The notes under the pieces were generated by a model, which was not told where the DNA came from, searched no databases, and saw nothing but the letters and a program-made list of their open reading frames with translations. DNA of 64,000 bases from RHKX01 sp041393495 (GTDB lineage Bacteria; Actinomycetota; Thermoleophilia; Solirubrobacterales; 70-9): NCBI GenBank assembly GCA_041393495.1, contig JAWKKA010000005.1, forward strand, positions 62,001-126,000, read 5' to 3'. This document shows positions 17,062 to 25,579 of the stretch, piece after piece (within the stretch, counting starts at the first letter, position 1; each line of letters begins with the position of its first letter). The translations under genes and the position numbers were made by a program.

Positions 17062-17870
17062 TGCTCGAAGCGACCCCCGACACAGAGCCGGCGACGAGCC
17101 TGGCGCTGCCGCTCGCGGGCAAGCGACTCCTGATCACCGGCGTCATCACCCGGAGATCGATCGCGTTCGCCGCTGCCGAACGTGCCCAGCGGCTCGGCGC
17201 CGAGATCGTCCTCACCGGCTTCGGCCGCGGCCGCCGCCTGACCGAGCGCGCCGCCGGCCGCCTCGGCCCGGCTCCGGACGTGCTCGAGCTCGACGCCGGC
17301 AAGCCTGCCGACTTCGAGCATCTCTCCGCCGAGCTCGAACGCCGCTGGGGCACCGTCGATGGCGTCCTCCACGCGATCGCCTTCGCGCCACCGGACGCGC
17401 TCGGCGGCGGGTTTCTGAACGCGCCCGCCGCCAGCGCCGAGCAGGCGTTCCGGGTCAGCGCCTTCTCATTGAAGGAGCTCGCAGCCGCGCTGGCGCCACT
17501 GATGAGCGGCGGCGGCGCCATCGTCGGCCTCGACTTCGACGCCTCCGTGGCCTGGCCAGCCTACGACTGGATGGGGGTGTCGAAAGCGGCCCTGGAAGCC
17601 GTCAATCGCTACCTCTGCCGCGACCTCGGCCCGCTCGGGGTCCGCGCGAACCTCGTCTCCGCCGGGCCGATCGCGACCGCGGCCGCCGGCGGAATCCCCG
17701 GCTTCGACGAGCTCGCGGCCGGGTGGCGGCGGCGGGCGCCGCTCGGCTGGGAGCCGACCGACCCGGGGCCGGTCGCCGACGCCATCTGCTTCCTGCTCTC
17801 CGACGCCGCCCGCGGCATCTCCGGCCAGGTCCTCCGCGTCGACGGCGGCTTCAGCGCCCTCGGCGCCTAG
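17061..17870 (+). CDS. fabI: Enoyl-ACP reductase (NADH), InhA-like
   Basis: 269 residues starting at ATG 17061, which shares one base with the MaoC stop (TGATG); a longer frame upstream is not protein-like. SDR-type enoyl reductase that completes each elongation cycle. The cofactor region LLITGVITRRSIAFAAAE is of FabI/InhA type, and the catalytic Tyr168-x6-Lys175 lies in AYDWMGVSKAALEAVNRYL, close to the mycobacterial InhA layout. The C-terminus is ISGQVLRVDGGFS. Likely target class of isoniazid/triclosan-like inhibitors. Last gene of the operon. Confidence 0.93.
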   Translation: MLEATPDTEPATSLALPLAGKRLLITGVITRRSIAFAAAERAQRLGAEIVLTGFGRGRRLTERAAGRLGPAPDVLELDAGKPADFEHLSAELERRWGTVDGVLHAIAFAPPDALGGGFLNAPAASAEQAFRVSAFSLKELAAALAPLMSGGGAIVGLDFDASVAWPAYDWMGVSKAALEAVNRYLCRDLGPLGVRANLVSAGPIATAAAGGIPGFDELAAGWRRRAPLGWEPTDPGPVADAICFLLSDAARGISGQVLRVDGGFSALGA

Positions 17871-17880
17871 CCGCACGCTG

Positions 17881-17898
17881 CGCCGCCGGTGAGCGGCG
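17881..17898 (+). terminator. Possible hairpin after fabI
   Basis: CGCCGC, loop CGGTGA, then GCGGCG, 10 bases after the fabI stop, in the 189-bp gap between converging genes. No T tract follows. It is a weak candidate for ending the fab operon transcript. Confidence 0.3.
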
Positions 17899-18059
17899 GG
17901 GCGGCGGCCAACCACGCCGCAGTCACGCGAACGGACTCGCCAGCGGTTGGCGCCCGCAGCGTGTCCAGGGACCCGCCCCAGTCGGAGCGGCGCCCGTCGA
18001 CGCTGCGACAAGGCGGGCCGCAGTGCTCCGCGGGACACCCGCCGGCGATCGGGACCCGG

Positions 18060-19325
18060 CTAACCGCGAGCAGGCTTCCGTTGCCGGTGGCGCCGGCGGC
18101 GCTTCGGGCCGATCGGTCCGCCGCCGCCCTGCTCGTGGTTGCGGGCTGCCCGGTGGGGACCCGCCTTGCGACCGTTGTGATCCGGAGCCGGCCCGGTCGC
18201 GGTGCCCCGACCATCGCGGCGGTCGAACTCGGCGGCGAGGCCGAGCCCGCGGGTCATCTGCCGCATCTCGTGGACCTGGTCGGTGAGGACGAAGCTGACC
18301 CCCGACCCGGTCGCTCCGGCCCGGCCGGTGCGGCCGACGCGGTGGGTGTAGGCGTCGCCGTCCGCGGGCGCGTCGAAGTTGACCACGTGGGTGACCTCGG
18401 GCACGTCGATGCCACGGGCGGCGACGTCGGTGGCGATCAGCACGGTCACGTCGCCGCGCTCGAAGCGGGCGAGGGCCTTCTGGCGCTGCGACTGGGACTT
18501 GTCGCCGTGCATCGCGACGCTCTCGACGTCGCGGGCGCGCAGCTTCTTGGCGAGCCGGTCGGCGCCGCGCCTGGTCCGGACGAAGACGAGCGTGCGGCCG
18601 CGGTCACGAGCGCCGAGCTCGGCGACGAGCAGATCGACCTTCCCGGCCTGGGACCCGGCCTCGACGAAGCGGTGGCTGATCGCCGCACGTCCACCCTCCG
18701 GCTTCGGCGCGTGGACGTGACGGCGTGGCTTGCGGGTGTAGGCCGCGGCGAGCGCGCCGGCGGCACCGTCGAGGGTCGCCGAGAAGAAGAGCGTCTGCCG
18801 CTCGGCGGGGACCTGGGCGACGATCCGGTCGACGGCCGGCTTGAAGCCCATGTCGAGCATCCTGTCGGCCTCGTCGAGGACCAGGGTGCGAACGTGGGTG
18901 AGCGTCAGCGCGCGCCGCTGGATCAGGTCCTCGAGCCGGCCCGGCGTGGCGACGAGGATGTGGGCCTTCTGGGCCTTGCGGATCTGCGGTTCTATGCCGA
19001 CGCCGCCGTAGACGACCTCGACCTTGAGCGCCCGGGCCCGGGCGATCGCCTCGAGCTCGCCGACGATCTGGCGGGCGAGCTCGCGGGTCGGCGCCAGGAC
19101 CAGCGCCGCGGGGCGGCGCGAGTCGGCGGCGACGCGATCGGCGAGCGGGACGCCGAAGGCGAGGGTCTTGCCCGACCCGGTCGGGGACTGGACGAGGACA
19201 TCGCGGCCGGCGAGGACGTCCTCGATGACGAGCTCCTGGACGGGGAACGGGGATTCGATGCCGCGCCCGGCGAGCGCGCCGGCTACGGCCTTGGACACGC
19301 CGAGATCGGCGAAGGTCTTGCTCAT
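18060..19325 (-). CDS. DEAD-box ATP-dependent RNA helicase
   Basis: 421 residues; ATG 19325 is chosen because MSKTFADLGVS is a typical RhlE/CsdA opening and AAGGAG lies 11 bases upstream. Motifs in order: F..Q region, SPTGSGKT (I), APTRELA (Ia), TPGR (Ib), DEAD (II), FFSATL (III), ATDVAARGID (V), HRVGRTGRAG (VI). The C-terminal tail of about 50 residues is Gly/Arg/Lys-rich (GPKRRRRHRQRKPARG) and likely binds RNA. Role: cytosolic RNA unwinding in ribosome assembly or mRNA turnover. Monocistronic, convergent with fabI. Confidence 0.92.
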   Translation of the reverse strand: MSKTFADLGVSKAVAGALAGRGIESPFPVQELVIEDVLAGRDVLVQSPTGSGKTLAFGVPLADRVAADSRRPAALVLAPTRELARQIVGELEAIARARALKVEVVYGGVGIEPQIRKAQKAHILVATPGRLEDLIQRRALTLTHVRTLVLDEADRMLDMGFKPAVDRIVAQVPAERQTLFFSATLDGAAGALAAAYTRKPRRHVHAPKPEGGRAAISHRFVEAGSQAGKVDLLVAELGARDRGRTLVFVRTRRGADRLAKKLRARDVESVAMHGDKSQSQRQKALARFERGDVTVLIATDVAARGIDVPEVTHVVNFDAPADGDAYTHRVGRTGRAGATGSGVSFVLTDQVHEMRQMTRGLGLAAEFDRRDGRGTATGPAPDHNGRKAGPHRAARNHEQGGGGPIGPKRRRRHRQRKPARG

Positions 19326-19502
19326 TCTGTTGCTGCTCCTTGCGAGCGTCGTGGATTCGGAGATTCGTTGGCCCCGAAAACGCTCGGTCAGCACCGAAGG
19401 CAGCGAGAAACGTGAACCTCTCGGGCGCCGTCTGGGCAACCCGACGGAGCGAACGTTAGCAGCACCCGCTCCGCGCGCCGCCGTCCTCGCCGCTAGCGAC
19501 GG

Positions 19503-22040
19503 CTACGGGCCGCTGAACGTGTAGTCGTAGCAGGGGTCGCCGCTGCAGGTGTCGGTGATGTGGCTGGCCGCGTTCGGCTGCAGGAAGTCGGAGACCATCT
19601 GCTGCTCGGCCGGCGTCCGCCGCGGGTTCTCGTGCGGGTCCTCGCCGTCGCGGTTCGGGGTGTTGGTGACCGGCGGCACGTTCGTGCCGAGCACGTCCTC
19701 GGGGTCCGAGGAGCCCGGATCGTCACGGATCGGGCCGCTGTCCCAGTAGACCAGAGCCGAATCGGTCCACGGGTAGGTCAGTGCCGGCAGGTCCCAGCCG
19801 ACGTCGAAGCCGGGCCAGCGCCCGTCGTAGACGATCGGCTCGTGGATGCCGGCGCCGACCGTACGCGCCATCGTCTCGGCCGAGTAGTTGGTGACCTGAT
19901 GGTCGCCGACGGCGATGTTCATCAACAGCTCGTGCGCCGGGGTATCCGGTAGCGGGTGGTCGGTGACGACGTTCGCATAGCCGTTCGACTCACCGCGGTC
20001 CCAGAGCATCTGGACCATCGAGAGCAGCAGCTGCTGCTCCATCTCGTCCGGATAGGCGGGGTCGAGGAAGGCCGCGTAGGTGTCGAAGTCGACCGAGCGG
20101 TTCAGCAGCACCGAGTAGTTCATGCCACCGACCCCGAGCGAGGCCCGGGTGAAGTCCGGGGCGACCGCGGTCAGCGCCCCGCCGAAGATCGCGCCCTGGC
20201 TGTTGCCGTTGTAGTAGAGGTTGGCGGTGTCGATCACCGGCGGGTTGGACCCGTCGACCGGACCGGTGTCATCGACCCGGAACGCGGGGTCGCTGATGAA
20301 GCCGTCGGGGCTGAGCAGCAGGCGACCGAGGTAGAGGCCGTTGAGCATCCCCTGCTGAAGCCGATCGGCGAGCTGCGGGAACTTGCTCATGTTCTGGAGG
20401 ATCCCGATCGTGTTCGCGACGTCGCCGTTCGACATGCCGATCTCGTCGGTCGCGCAATCCATGATCCCGTGCGTGTTGCCGAGCGTCTTCTGCGGCGAGG
20501 AGGTGCCCTCGTTGGCGCTGCCGAGCAGGCCGTGGCCGTAGATCGACGGCCGCGCCGGGGACGACAGCGCCGCGTAGGGGATCATGCAGTTGAAGTTCGC
20601 CGTCCAGGTGCCGTTCTGCTCGGGGACGCCATCCGGGTTGAGGTTGAGCGTCGATCCCGGGTCGCAGGGGACCTTCGGGCCGGCGCCGTCGGGGTCGGTC
20701 ATGTAGCAGGGGACCGTGAACGTTCCCTGCACCCGCCGCGCCATGTCGGCGTCCTCTGACAGCGGGCCACCTGAAGTCGGCTGGAAGTTCTCGACGCTGG
20801 TGACCGTGAACTGCGGCGCGTCGCCGGCAACGACGCCGTCGGCGAGGTCGGTGTCGCCGAGCTGGGCGAACGCGTCGTTGCGCATCGCGAGGATGTTCTT
20901 GGCGATGTTCTCGTTGCTGGCGACGGTGAAGTCCCAGGCCAGGTAGAGGTTGGAGCGCTCGATGTCGGCCTTGCGGAGCTTCTTGAAGACGTTCTCGAAG
21001 CGGTCCCGCTGCTCGTTGATCGCCTTCTTCTTCGAGGGCAGCTCGTCGCGGTAGTAGCGGAAGCCCTCGGGCGCGGAGAGCGTCTTGCCATCGGCGTCCT
21101 CGAGGTCGCGCATCGCGACGATGTAGCGATGGCCGCCGGCGAAGTTCTTCGCCGGGTGGATCAACAGCGCCGTGTCATCGGGCGTGCTCGCGTTCGAGTC
21201 GATCTCGACCCAGATCGGCCGGCGCTTGCCGGACTTCGCGTCGATGACGACGACCGGCGCGCCCTTCTTCGAGTACCTGCCGAGCTCGGGGAGCCCGACC
21301 GGGTTCGTCGCCGCGAGCGCCTCGGGGTTGTCGAGCCCGGGCACGCGGACGACGATCGTCTGGCCGGGGCTGAAGCCGTCGTTGGCCGCGTAGGAGGCGG
21401 GATCGAGGTGGACGCCGCCGGTGTTCGCCGGCGCCGCGTCGGCCTTGAAGGCGATGCGCTTGCCGGTCGCCGTGTCCGGGTCCTTGGCGGTGTAGAAGTC
21501 ATCCGGGAACGGCAGCATGCAGAGGGAGCTGTCCTGATCGCCGATGAAGTCGCACTCGTCGGCCCGGCTCAGGTCGATCGACCTCGGCTTGCAGTCGGCG
21601 GTGTCGCGGACGAGGTCGGCCTTCGCCGACGAGCCCTTCGCGGTGGCCTTCAGGGTCCGTGCCTCGCAGCTTTCGACCTGCGAGCGGCCGTCCTTGGTCA
21701 GCTTCAGCTTCGCGACCGCCTTGCCGTGCTTGGACAGCTTCACCCGCTTCGACTTCGCCAGCTTGCCGGCGTCGCGATCGTCGAAGGTGCTCGAGGCGAG
21801 CTTGACCTTGACCTTGACCTTCTTGCCCTTCCGCGCCTTCTTGGCGAGCTTGCCCTTCGCCTTGACCCGGACCTTGACGCGGCCCTCGAGGATCTGCTTC
21901 TGGCCATCGGTCTTGATCTTCAGCGAGACCTTCTTCTTCGCCTTCGCCGCGGTCGGCGTCAGCGCCGACGCCGACGCGGCGAGGGTCGCGCAGAGCGCGA
22001 GGGCAAGCAGTGCTGCGATCAGCCGGAACACCCTGGTCAA
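19503..22040 (-). CDS. Large secreted alpha/beta-hydrolase-like protein with Lys-rich N-terminal module
   Basis: 845 residues from TTG 22040, which follows a GGAGGAGGG ribosome-binding sequence by about 7 bases and opens a clean signal peptide (TRVFRLIAALLALALCATLAASASA). Residues about 35-150 are extremely Lys-rich beta repeats (KKARKGKKVKVKVKL). The main part carries YGHGLLGSANEG near 500 and a GNSQGA nucleophile-elbow-like motif with Ser614, which suggests an alpha/beta hydrolase; several Cys pairs fit an exported protein. The family resembles large bacterial extracellular lipase/esterase-like proteins, but I cannot name it. A TAGGGT -10-like hexamer lies upstream. Confidence 0.6.
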   Translation of the reverse strand: MTRVFRLIAALLALALCATLAASASALTPTAAKAKKKVSLKIKTDGQKQILEGRVKVRVKAKGKLAKKARKGKKVKVKVKLASSTFDDRDAGKLAKSKRVKLSKHGKAVAKLKLTKDGRSQVESCEARTLKATAKGSSAKADLVRDTADCKPRSIDLSRADECDFIGDQDSSLCMLPFPDDFYTAKDPDTATGKRIAFKADAAPANTGGVHLDPASYAANDGFSPGQTIVVRVPGLDNPEALAATNPVGLPELGRYSKKGAPVVVIDAKSGKRRPIWVEIDSNASTPDDTALLIHPAKNFAGGHRYIVAMRDLEDADGKTLSAPEGFRYYRDELPSKKKAINEQRDRFENVFKKLRKADIERSNLYLAWDFTVASNENIAKNILAMRNDAFAQLGDTDLADGVVAGDAPQFTVTSVENFQPTSGGPLSEDADMARRVQGTFTVPCYMTDPDGAGPKVPCDPGSTLNLNPDGVPEQNGTWTANFNCMIPYAALSSPARPSIYGHGLLGSANEGTSSPQKTLGNTHGIMDCATDEIGMSNGDVANTIGILQNMSKFPQLADRLQQGMLNGLYLGRLLLSPDGFISDPAFRVDDTGPVDGSNPPVIDTANLYYNGNSQGAIFGGALTAVAPDFTRASLGVGGMNYSVLLNRSVDFDTYAAFLDPAYPDEMEQQLLLSMVQMLWDRGESNGYANVVTDHPLPDTPAHELLMNIAVGDHQVTNYSAETMARTVGAGIHEPIVYDGRWPGFDVGWDLPALTYPWTDSALVYWDSGPIRDDPGSSDPEDVLGTNVPPVTNTPNRDGEDPHENPRRTPAEQQMVSDFLQPNAASHITDTCSGDPCYDYTFSGP

Positions 22041-22225
22041 GACGGTCCCTCCTCCTCTTGGTCGTGTGGGCCGGGACGGCTCCCCGCCTGCGCCGGACCC
22101 TACCACCGCCGGTACAGCGCTGTGCCGGTTCGAGTCCGGCGACAAGCGCCCCGATCGGCACCCGAACCGCGAGGTGGCGCTCCCGTCCCCCGGGAGGACG
22201 TCGCCGCCGTCTCGCGATCGCGGGC

Positions 22226-24625
22226 CTACTTCTTCTTCGTCTTCTCCGAGAGCTTCTTGACCTTCAGGTTCGGGTCGCCGTGGATCTCCTTGCTCGTGAA
22301 GAGCATCGGGATGAACTCGCTCCGCGAGAACAGCTTCGTCTGGTCGCTGTAGTGCTTGCTCTTCGGATTCTCCGACTGCGAGTAGGTGAGAATCCAGTAC
22401 GCCTTCGGCGCCTTCTCGGGTCGCAGCTGGGTGAACTGGACCGTGCTCGAGCCGGCGCCGACCTGCCCGTACTCGTAGCTGTCCGAGTCGGGGTCGGCGT
22501 TGGAGGCGATCGCCTGCCAGCAGCCGGTGTTACAGCCGTGGATCGGAATCCGATTGCCCTTGTTGTCGGGGGTGAACTGGACGTCGCCGTAGCTCGCATC
22601 GAGCGGGATCCCGAGGTCGCGGAGCTCCTTGACCGCCGCGCCGAGGGCAGCGATCGAGGACGGGTTGCTCTGGTTGAGGGTGTTCGGCGTCGTCAGCGGC
22701 TGGTTGACGTCGAACGGATTGCTCCAGAACCCGGCTCCACCCGCCTTCAGCCACCAGATGTTGAACAGCCAGCCGCCCGACGAGTCGCGCTTGCCGGTGT
22801 CGTCGTAGGCGGCGATGATCGGGCACGCCTCGGTGACGTCGACGCCGTCGATCGTCGGGTTGTCCGTGCAGATCTGAGCGAGCGCGTCGCTGGTCAGCTC
22901 GGCGCCGAGGCTGCGGTCGCCGAGCCACATCTTCTGCAGGTTCGCGAGCGTGAAGCCGGGCTTGGCGCCGAGGCCGTCGCTCCCCGCCATCCGCTGGGCG
23001 ACCATCTCGTGGCCGAGCCGCGTCCGCAGGCCCTGCTCGCAGTCGATGCAGCCGATGATCGGGCTGTAGCCGGTCAGCGGGTGCTCGGCGTTCGTCTGCC
23101 AGTACGAGTCGTTGGCGTTGAGGACGTAGTCGTGACGGAACGTGATCGGCAGGTTCGAGGGCCCGAAGATCCCCTTGACCGCGGCGTCGGAGTCGTCGCC
23201 CCAGTCGCAGGCCGAAGTCGAGCCGTCGAGCGGGATGATCCCGGTCACCTGGTAGATCAGCGACGCCAAGCCGGGCTTGATGCAGTCGTCGATCTTCTCC
23301 TGGGTGACGTTCGGGACGACCGAGTTGTCGGCATAGAACGCGCGGCCGGTGTCGTCGGCCCCGATCGTGTTCACCCACGGGTCGCCCTGGTACTTCGACT
23401 GGGCGTCGATCAGGTCGCGGGCGCTCTTCGCCGTGTTCATCCCCAGCCAGGTGTCGGCGGAGCGGATCTGATCGTTGGCGTCACCGAGCGCGAACACGGT
23501 GGTGTCCGACCAGCTCAGGCCGACGCTCGGCCGGGCGAGGATCGGCCCGAACCGCGAGTACCAGAACGTGTGCGACTCGGTGCCGCCGCCCTTGACCGGG
23601 ACGCTGACCGTCCGCTTCGTCATCGCGACCGACTGGCCGTCGTAGATGTAGCGGGTCGGATCGGCGGGGTCGAGCTCGAGCTCGAACAGCGTGAACCGCT
23701 GCGCGGTCGAAACCGTGTGGCTCCAGGCGACGTGGCGGTTGTGGCCGATGTTGATCACCGGGAAGCCCATCAGGCTCGCCCCGATCGCGTTGATCTCCCC
23801 GGGGACCTGGACCTGGAACTCCCAGAAGCGGTCGATCCCGCGCCACGGGAAGTGCGGGTTGCCGAGGACGAGCCCGTTGCCGTTGCGGGAGTCCTCGCTG
23901 CCGACCCCGAGCGCGTTCGACCCCATCCGGGCGGCGTCGCGGTCGGCATCGACGTCGAGGTCGGAGCCCTTCAGCGCCTTCCGGATCTCGCCTGGCGCGA
24001 GGTCGGGCGCCGCGGTCGTGGCCGTCGGCGGCGTGGCCGCGACGAAGTCGGAGATGAAGTTCTGGCCGCTCGCGAGCAGGTCCGCCTGATAGATCCGCCG
24101 CCAGACGTCGATCGGCTTGATCGGCTTCACCCACTTCTCGCCGCGGCAGCGCGGGTCGCTGATCCCGTCGACGCCGACCTTCTTCAGGAAGGCGTTGTAG
24201 CCGGCGGCGTAGCCGCGGACCGCGGCCTTGGCGTCCTTCGAGGGGCTCTGGATGCCCTTGGCGTTGAGGAGGTCCTCGACTCGGCCGGAGTCGATCACCG
24301 ACTGCCAGAACAGGTCGGAATCGAGGTTGTTGACGGGCCCGGCGGCGCTCGCCGGCGTCGAGCCGTCCGGGCCGAAGTACTTCGACCGGCGAGCCGAGGT
24401 CGTGACGTTGTTGTTCGCGAACGTGCAGATGTTCTGCTTCGCGAACGCGAAGCCGACCCCGTAGCCGGCCGAGCCGAAGTTGTCGGCCTTGATGTGGGGG
24501 ATCCCATAGCTCGTCGTGCGGATCTTCGCCTTGTAGGCGGGCGCCGGCGCTGCGAGCAGGAGCGCCGCGAGCGCGGCCGCGACGGTGAAGATCGCGGTTT
24601 GGACGAGCCTCGGGTTGATCGGCAT
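22226..24625 (-). CDS. Penicillin acylase-family secreted Ntn hydrolase
   Basis: 799 residues with a signal peptide (about 1-30) and a GAGGAGGAG ribosome-binding site. Family S45 amidase: the early IRRT-like block is here KIRTTSYGIPHIKADNFGSAGYGVGFAFAKQN. The autocatalytic processing site and N-terminal nucleophile are Ser236 in RMGSNALGVG, followed by LVLGNPHFPWRG and the GFPVINIGHNRHVAWSHT oxyanion region. Members hydrolyse beta-lactam side chains, acyl-homoserine lactones or other N-acyl amides; quorum-quenching or lipopeptide deacylation is possible. It is predicted to mature into two chains outside the membrane. It ends in a Lys-rich tail (SEKTKKK). Confidence 0.85.
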   Translation of the reverse strand: MPINPRLVQTAIFTVAAALAALLLAAPAPAYKAKIRTTSYGIPHIKADNFGSAGYGVGFAFAKQNICTFANNNVTTSARRSKYFGPDGSTPASAAGPVNNLDSDLFWQSVIDSGRVEDLLNAKGIQSPSKDAKAAVRGYAAGYNAFLKKVGVDGISDPRCRGEKWVKPIKPIDVWRRIYQADLLASGQNFISDFVAATPPTATTAAPDLAPGEIRKALKGSDLDVDADRDAARMGSNALGVGSEDSRNGNGLVLGNPHFPWRGIDRFWEFQVQVPGEINAIGASLMGFPVINIGHNRHVAWSHTVSTAQRFTLFELELDPADPTRYIYDGQSVAMTKRTVSVPVKGGGTESHTFWYSRFGPILARPSVGLSWSDTTVFALGDANDQIRSADTWLGMNTAKSARDLIDAQSKYQGDPWVNTIGADDTGRAFYADNSVVPNVTQEKIDDCIKPGLASLIYQVTGIIPLDGSTSACDWGDDSDAAVKGIFGPSNLPITFRHDYVLNANDSYWQTNAEHPLTGYSPIIGCIDCEQGLRTRLGHEMVAQRMAGSDGLGAKPGFTLANLQKMWLGDRSLGAELTSDALAQICTDNPTIDGVDVTEACPIIAAYDDTGKRDSSGGWLFNIWWLKAGGAGFWSNPFDVNQPLTTPNTLNQSNPSSIAALGAAVKELRDLGIPLDASYGDVQFTPDNKGNRIPIHGCNTGCWQAIASNADPDSDSYEYGQVGAGSSTVQFTQLRPEKAPKAYWILTYSQSENPKSKHYSDQTKLFSRSEFIPMLFTSKEIHGDPNLKVKKLSEKTKKK

Positions 24626-24654
24626 CTCTCCTCCTCGTAAAGCCTCCGGGTGCC

Positions 24655-24675
24655 GGCGCGGGACACTACCGCGCC
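24655..24675 (-). promoter_or_regulatory. Strong hairpin upstream of the penicillin acylase gene
   Basis: A perfect 7-bp stem GGCGCGG / CCGCGCC with a 7-base loop lies 30 bases before the acylase start. A TAGTGT -10-like hexamer overlaps it on the minus strand. It may be a leader structure or a terminator for the 46-residue ORF upstream; no T tract is present. Confidence 0.35.
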
Positions 24676-24839
24676 CGTCGGGCCGAGGCGCCGGTGGCGG
24701 GCCTCCGGGCCGAGCACGAACCGGCCGCCCGCGCAGACGCGCGGCCCGCGCTGCGGGATCGGTGCGCCCCCCCGGGGGGTCACCGGGTCGCGCAGACGCT
24801 CCGCCCGCGCGGCCGGCCGGCGCCCCCGGGGGACGGTCG

Positions 24840-24980
24840 TCAGCGGCGCGCCCGGCGACGCTTCGGCACCCGGACCGTGGCCGGATAGAGCAGGTCGGCC
24901 ATGATCTCCTCGCTGGTCAGGGTGAACGGCTGCTTCGCCCGGGCCGCCTTCGCCGCCCTGTCGATCTCGTTGAGCCTCAT
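24840..24980 (-). CDS. Small basic protein, 46 residues, unknown function
   Basis: A short ORF supported by an excellent ribosome-binding site (AGAGGAGG, five bases before ATG 24980) and by normal G/C third positions. The sequence begins MRLNEIDRAAKAARAKQPF, continues with an acidic helix around TSEEIMADLLYP, and ends with a basic KRRRARR tail. It could be a single helix pair binding nucleic acid or protein; no family is recognised. It is divergent from the HxlR regulator 116 bases away and shares its control region, including an inverted repeat at 25058-25072, so HxlR regulation is plausible. Confidence 0.6.
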   Translation of the reverse strand: MRLNEIDRAAKAARAKQPFTLTSEEIMADLLYPATVRVPKRRRARR

Positions 24981-25057
24981 CGTGGCCTCCTCTCCGCGGC
25001 TTCCCGCGGATGTGAGTTGCTTGGCGAAACCGAGCGTAGCCGAATTCGACCCCGAAA

Positions 25058-25072
25058 GTTGCGTGATGCAAC
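25058..25072. promoter_or_regulatory. Inverted repeat, candidate HxlR operator
   Basis: GTTGC-GTGAT-GCAAC lies between the divergent 46-residue ORF and the HxlR gene. TTGCGT within it and CAAGAT 17 bases later can serve as -35 and -10 of the HxlR gene, which would allow autorepression. Inference from symmetry and position. Confidence 0.4.
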
Positions 25073-25096
25073 GGAGTGTGCCAAGATCACGTAAGG

Positions 25097-25579
25097 ATGC
25101 TGAACCGCGAATACGACCAGGTCTGCTCGGTGGCGCGCTCCCTGGAGGTGCTCGGCGAGCGCTGGACGCTGCTCGTGATCCGCGACGTCTTCAACGGCAA
25201 GCGCCGCTTCGACGCCATCCAGCGGGACCTCGGCGTCGCCCGCAACGTGCTGGCGGCGCGACTCTCCCGGCTCGTTGCCGAGGGCATCCTCGAGAAGCGC
25301 CGCTACAGCGAGCGCCCGACCCGCTACGAGTACTTCCTGACCGGGAAGGGCCTCGACCTCTGGCCGGTGATGGTCGCGATGATGCACTGGGGCGACCGCT
25401 ACCTCGCCGATGCCGGCGCGCCGCTCGTGATCCACCACAAGGAATGCGGCGGCACCGTCGACGAGCGCGGCTGCTGCGAGCGCTGCGGGGCGCGGCTCGA
25501 GGCCCGCGACGCCTACGCCGAGCCCGGCCCCGGCAGCGACGCGACCGCGCCGGCGGTCGCTCGGGCCGACACCGTCTAG
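25097..25579 (+). CDS. HxlR-family transcriptional regulator
   Basis: 160 residues from ATG 25097; GTG 25076 would add seven residues. Winged helix of the HxlR/MarR-like family: CSVARSLEVLGERWTLLVIRDVFNGKRRFDAIQRDLGVARNVLAARLSRLV is the complete signature, followed by the wing LEKRRYSERPTRYEYFLT. The C-terminal extension holds four Cys (ECGG, GCCERCG) that could bind zinc or sense redox or thiol-reactive compounds. Members usually repress adjacent divergent genes. Its TAG stop shares the palindrome CTAG with the stop of the convergent PBP gene. Confidence 0.88.
   Translation: MLNREYDQVCSVARSLEVLGERWTLLVIRDVFNGKRRFDAIQRDLGVARNVLAARLSRLVAEGILEKRRYSERPTRYEYFLTGKGLDLWPVMVAMMHWGDRYLADAGAPLVIHHKECGGTVDERGCCERCGARLEARDAYAEPGPGSDATAPAVARADTV

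Noticed and set aside
22124..22140. GCCGGTTCGAGTCCGGC looks like a tRNA T-arm with the conserved GTTCGA loop
   Set aside because: No matching 5' acceptor strand, D-arm or anticodon stem could be built upstream; at best five of seven acceptor pairs, and no CCA. At most a fortuitous match or an old tRNA fragment.
24767..24832. C7G6 and C5G5 palindromes as terminators or operators
   Set aside because: They have no loop or T tract and are expected in DNA of this composition; the hairpin at 24655-24675 is the better structure in this gap.
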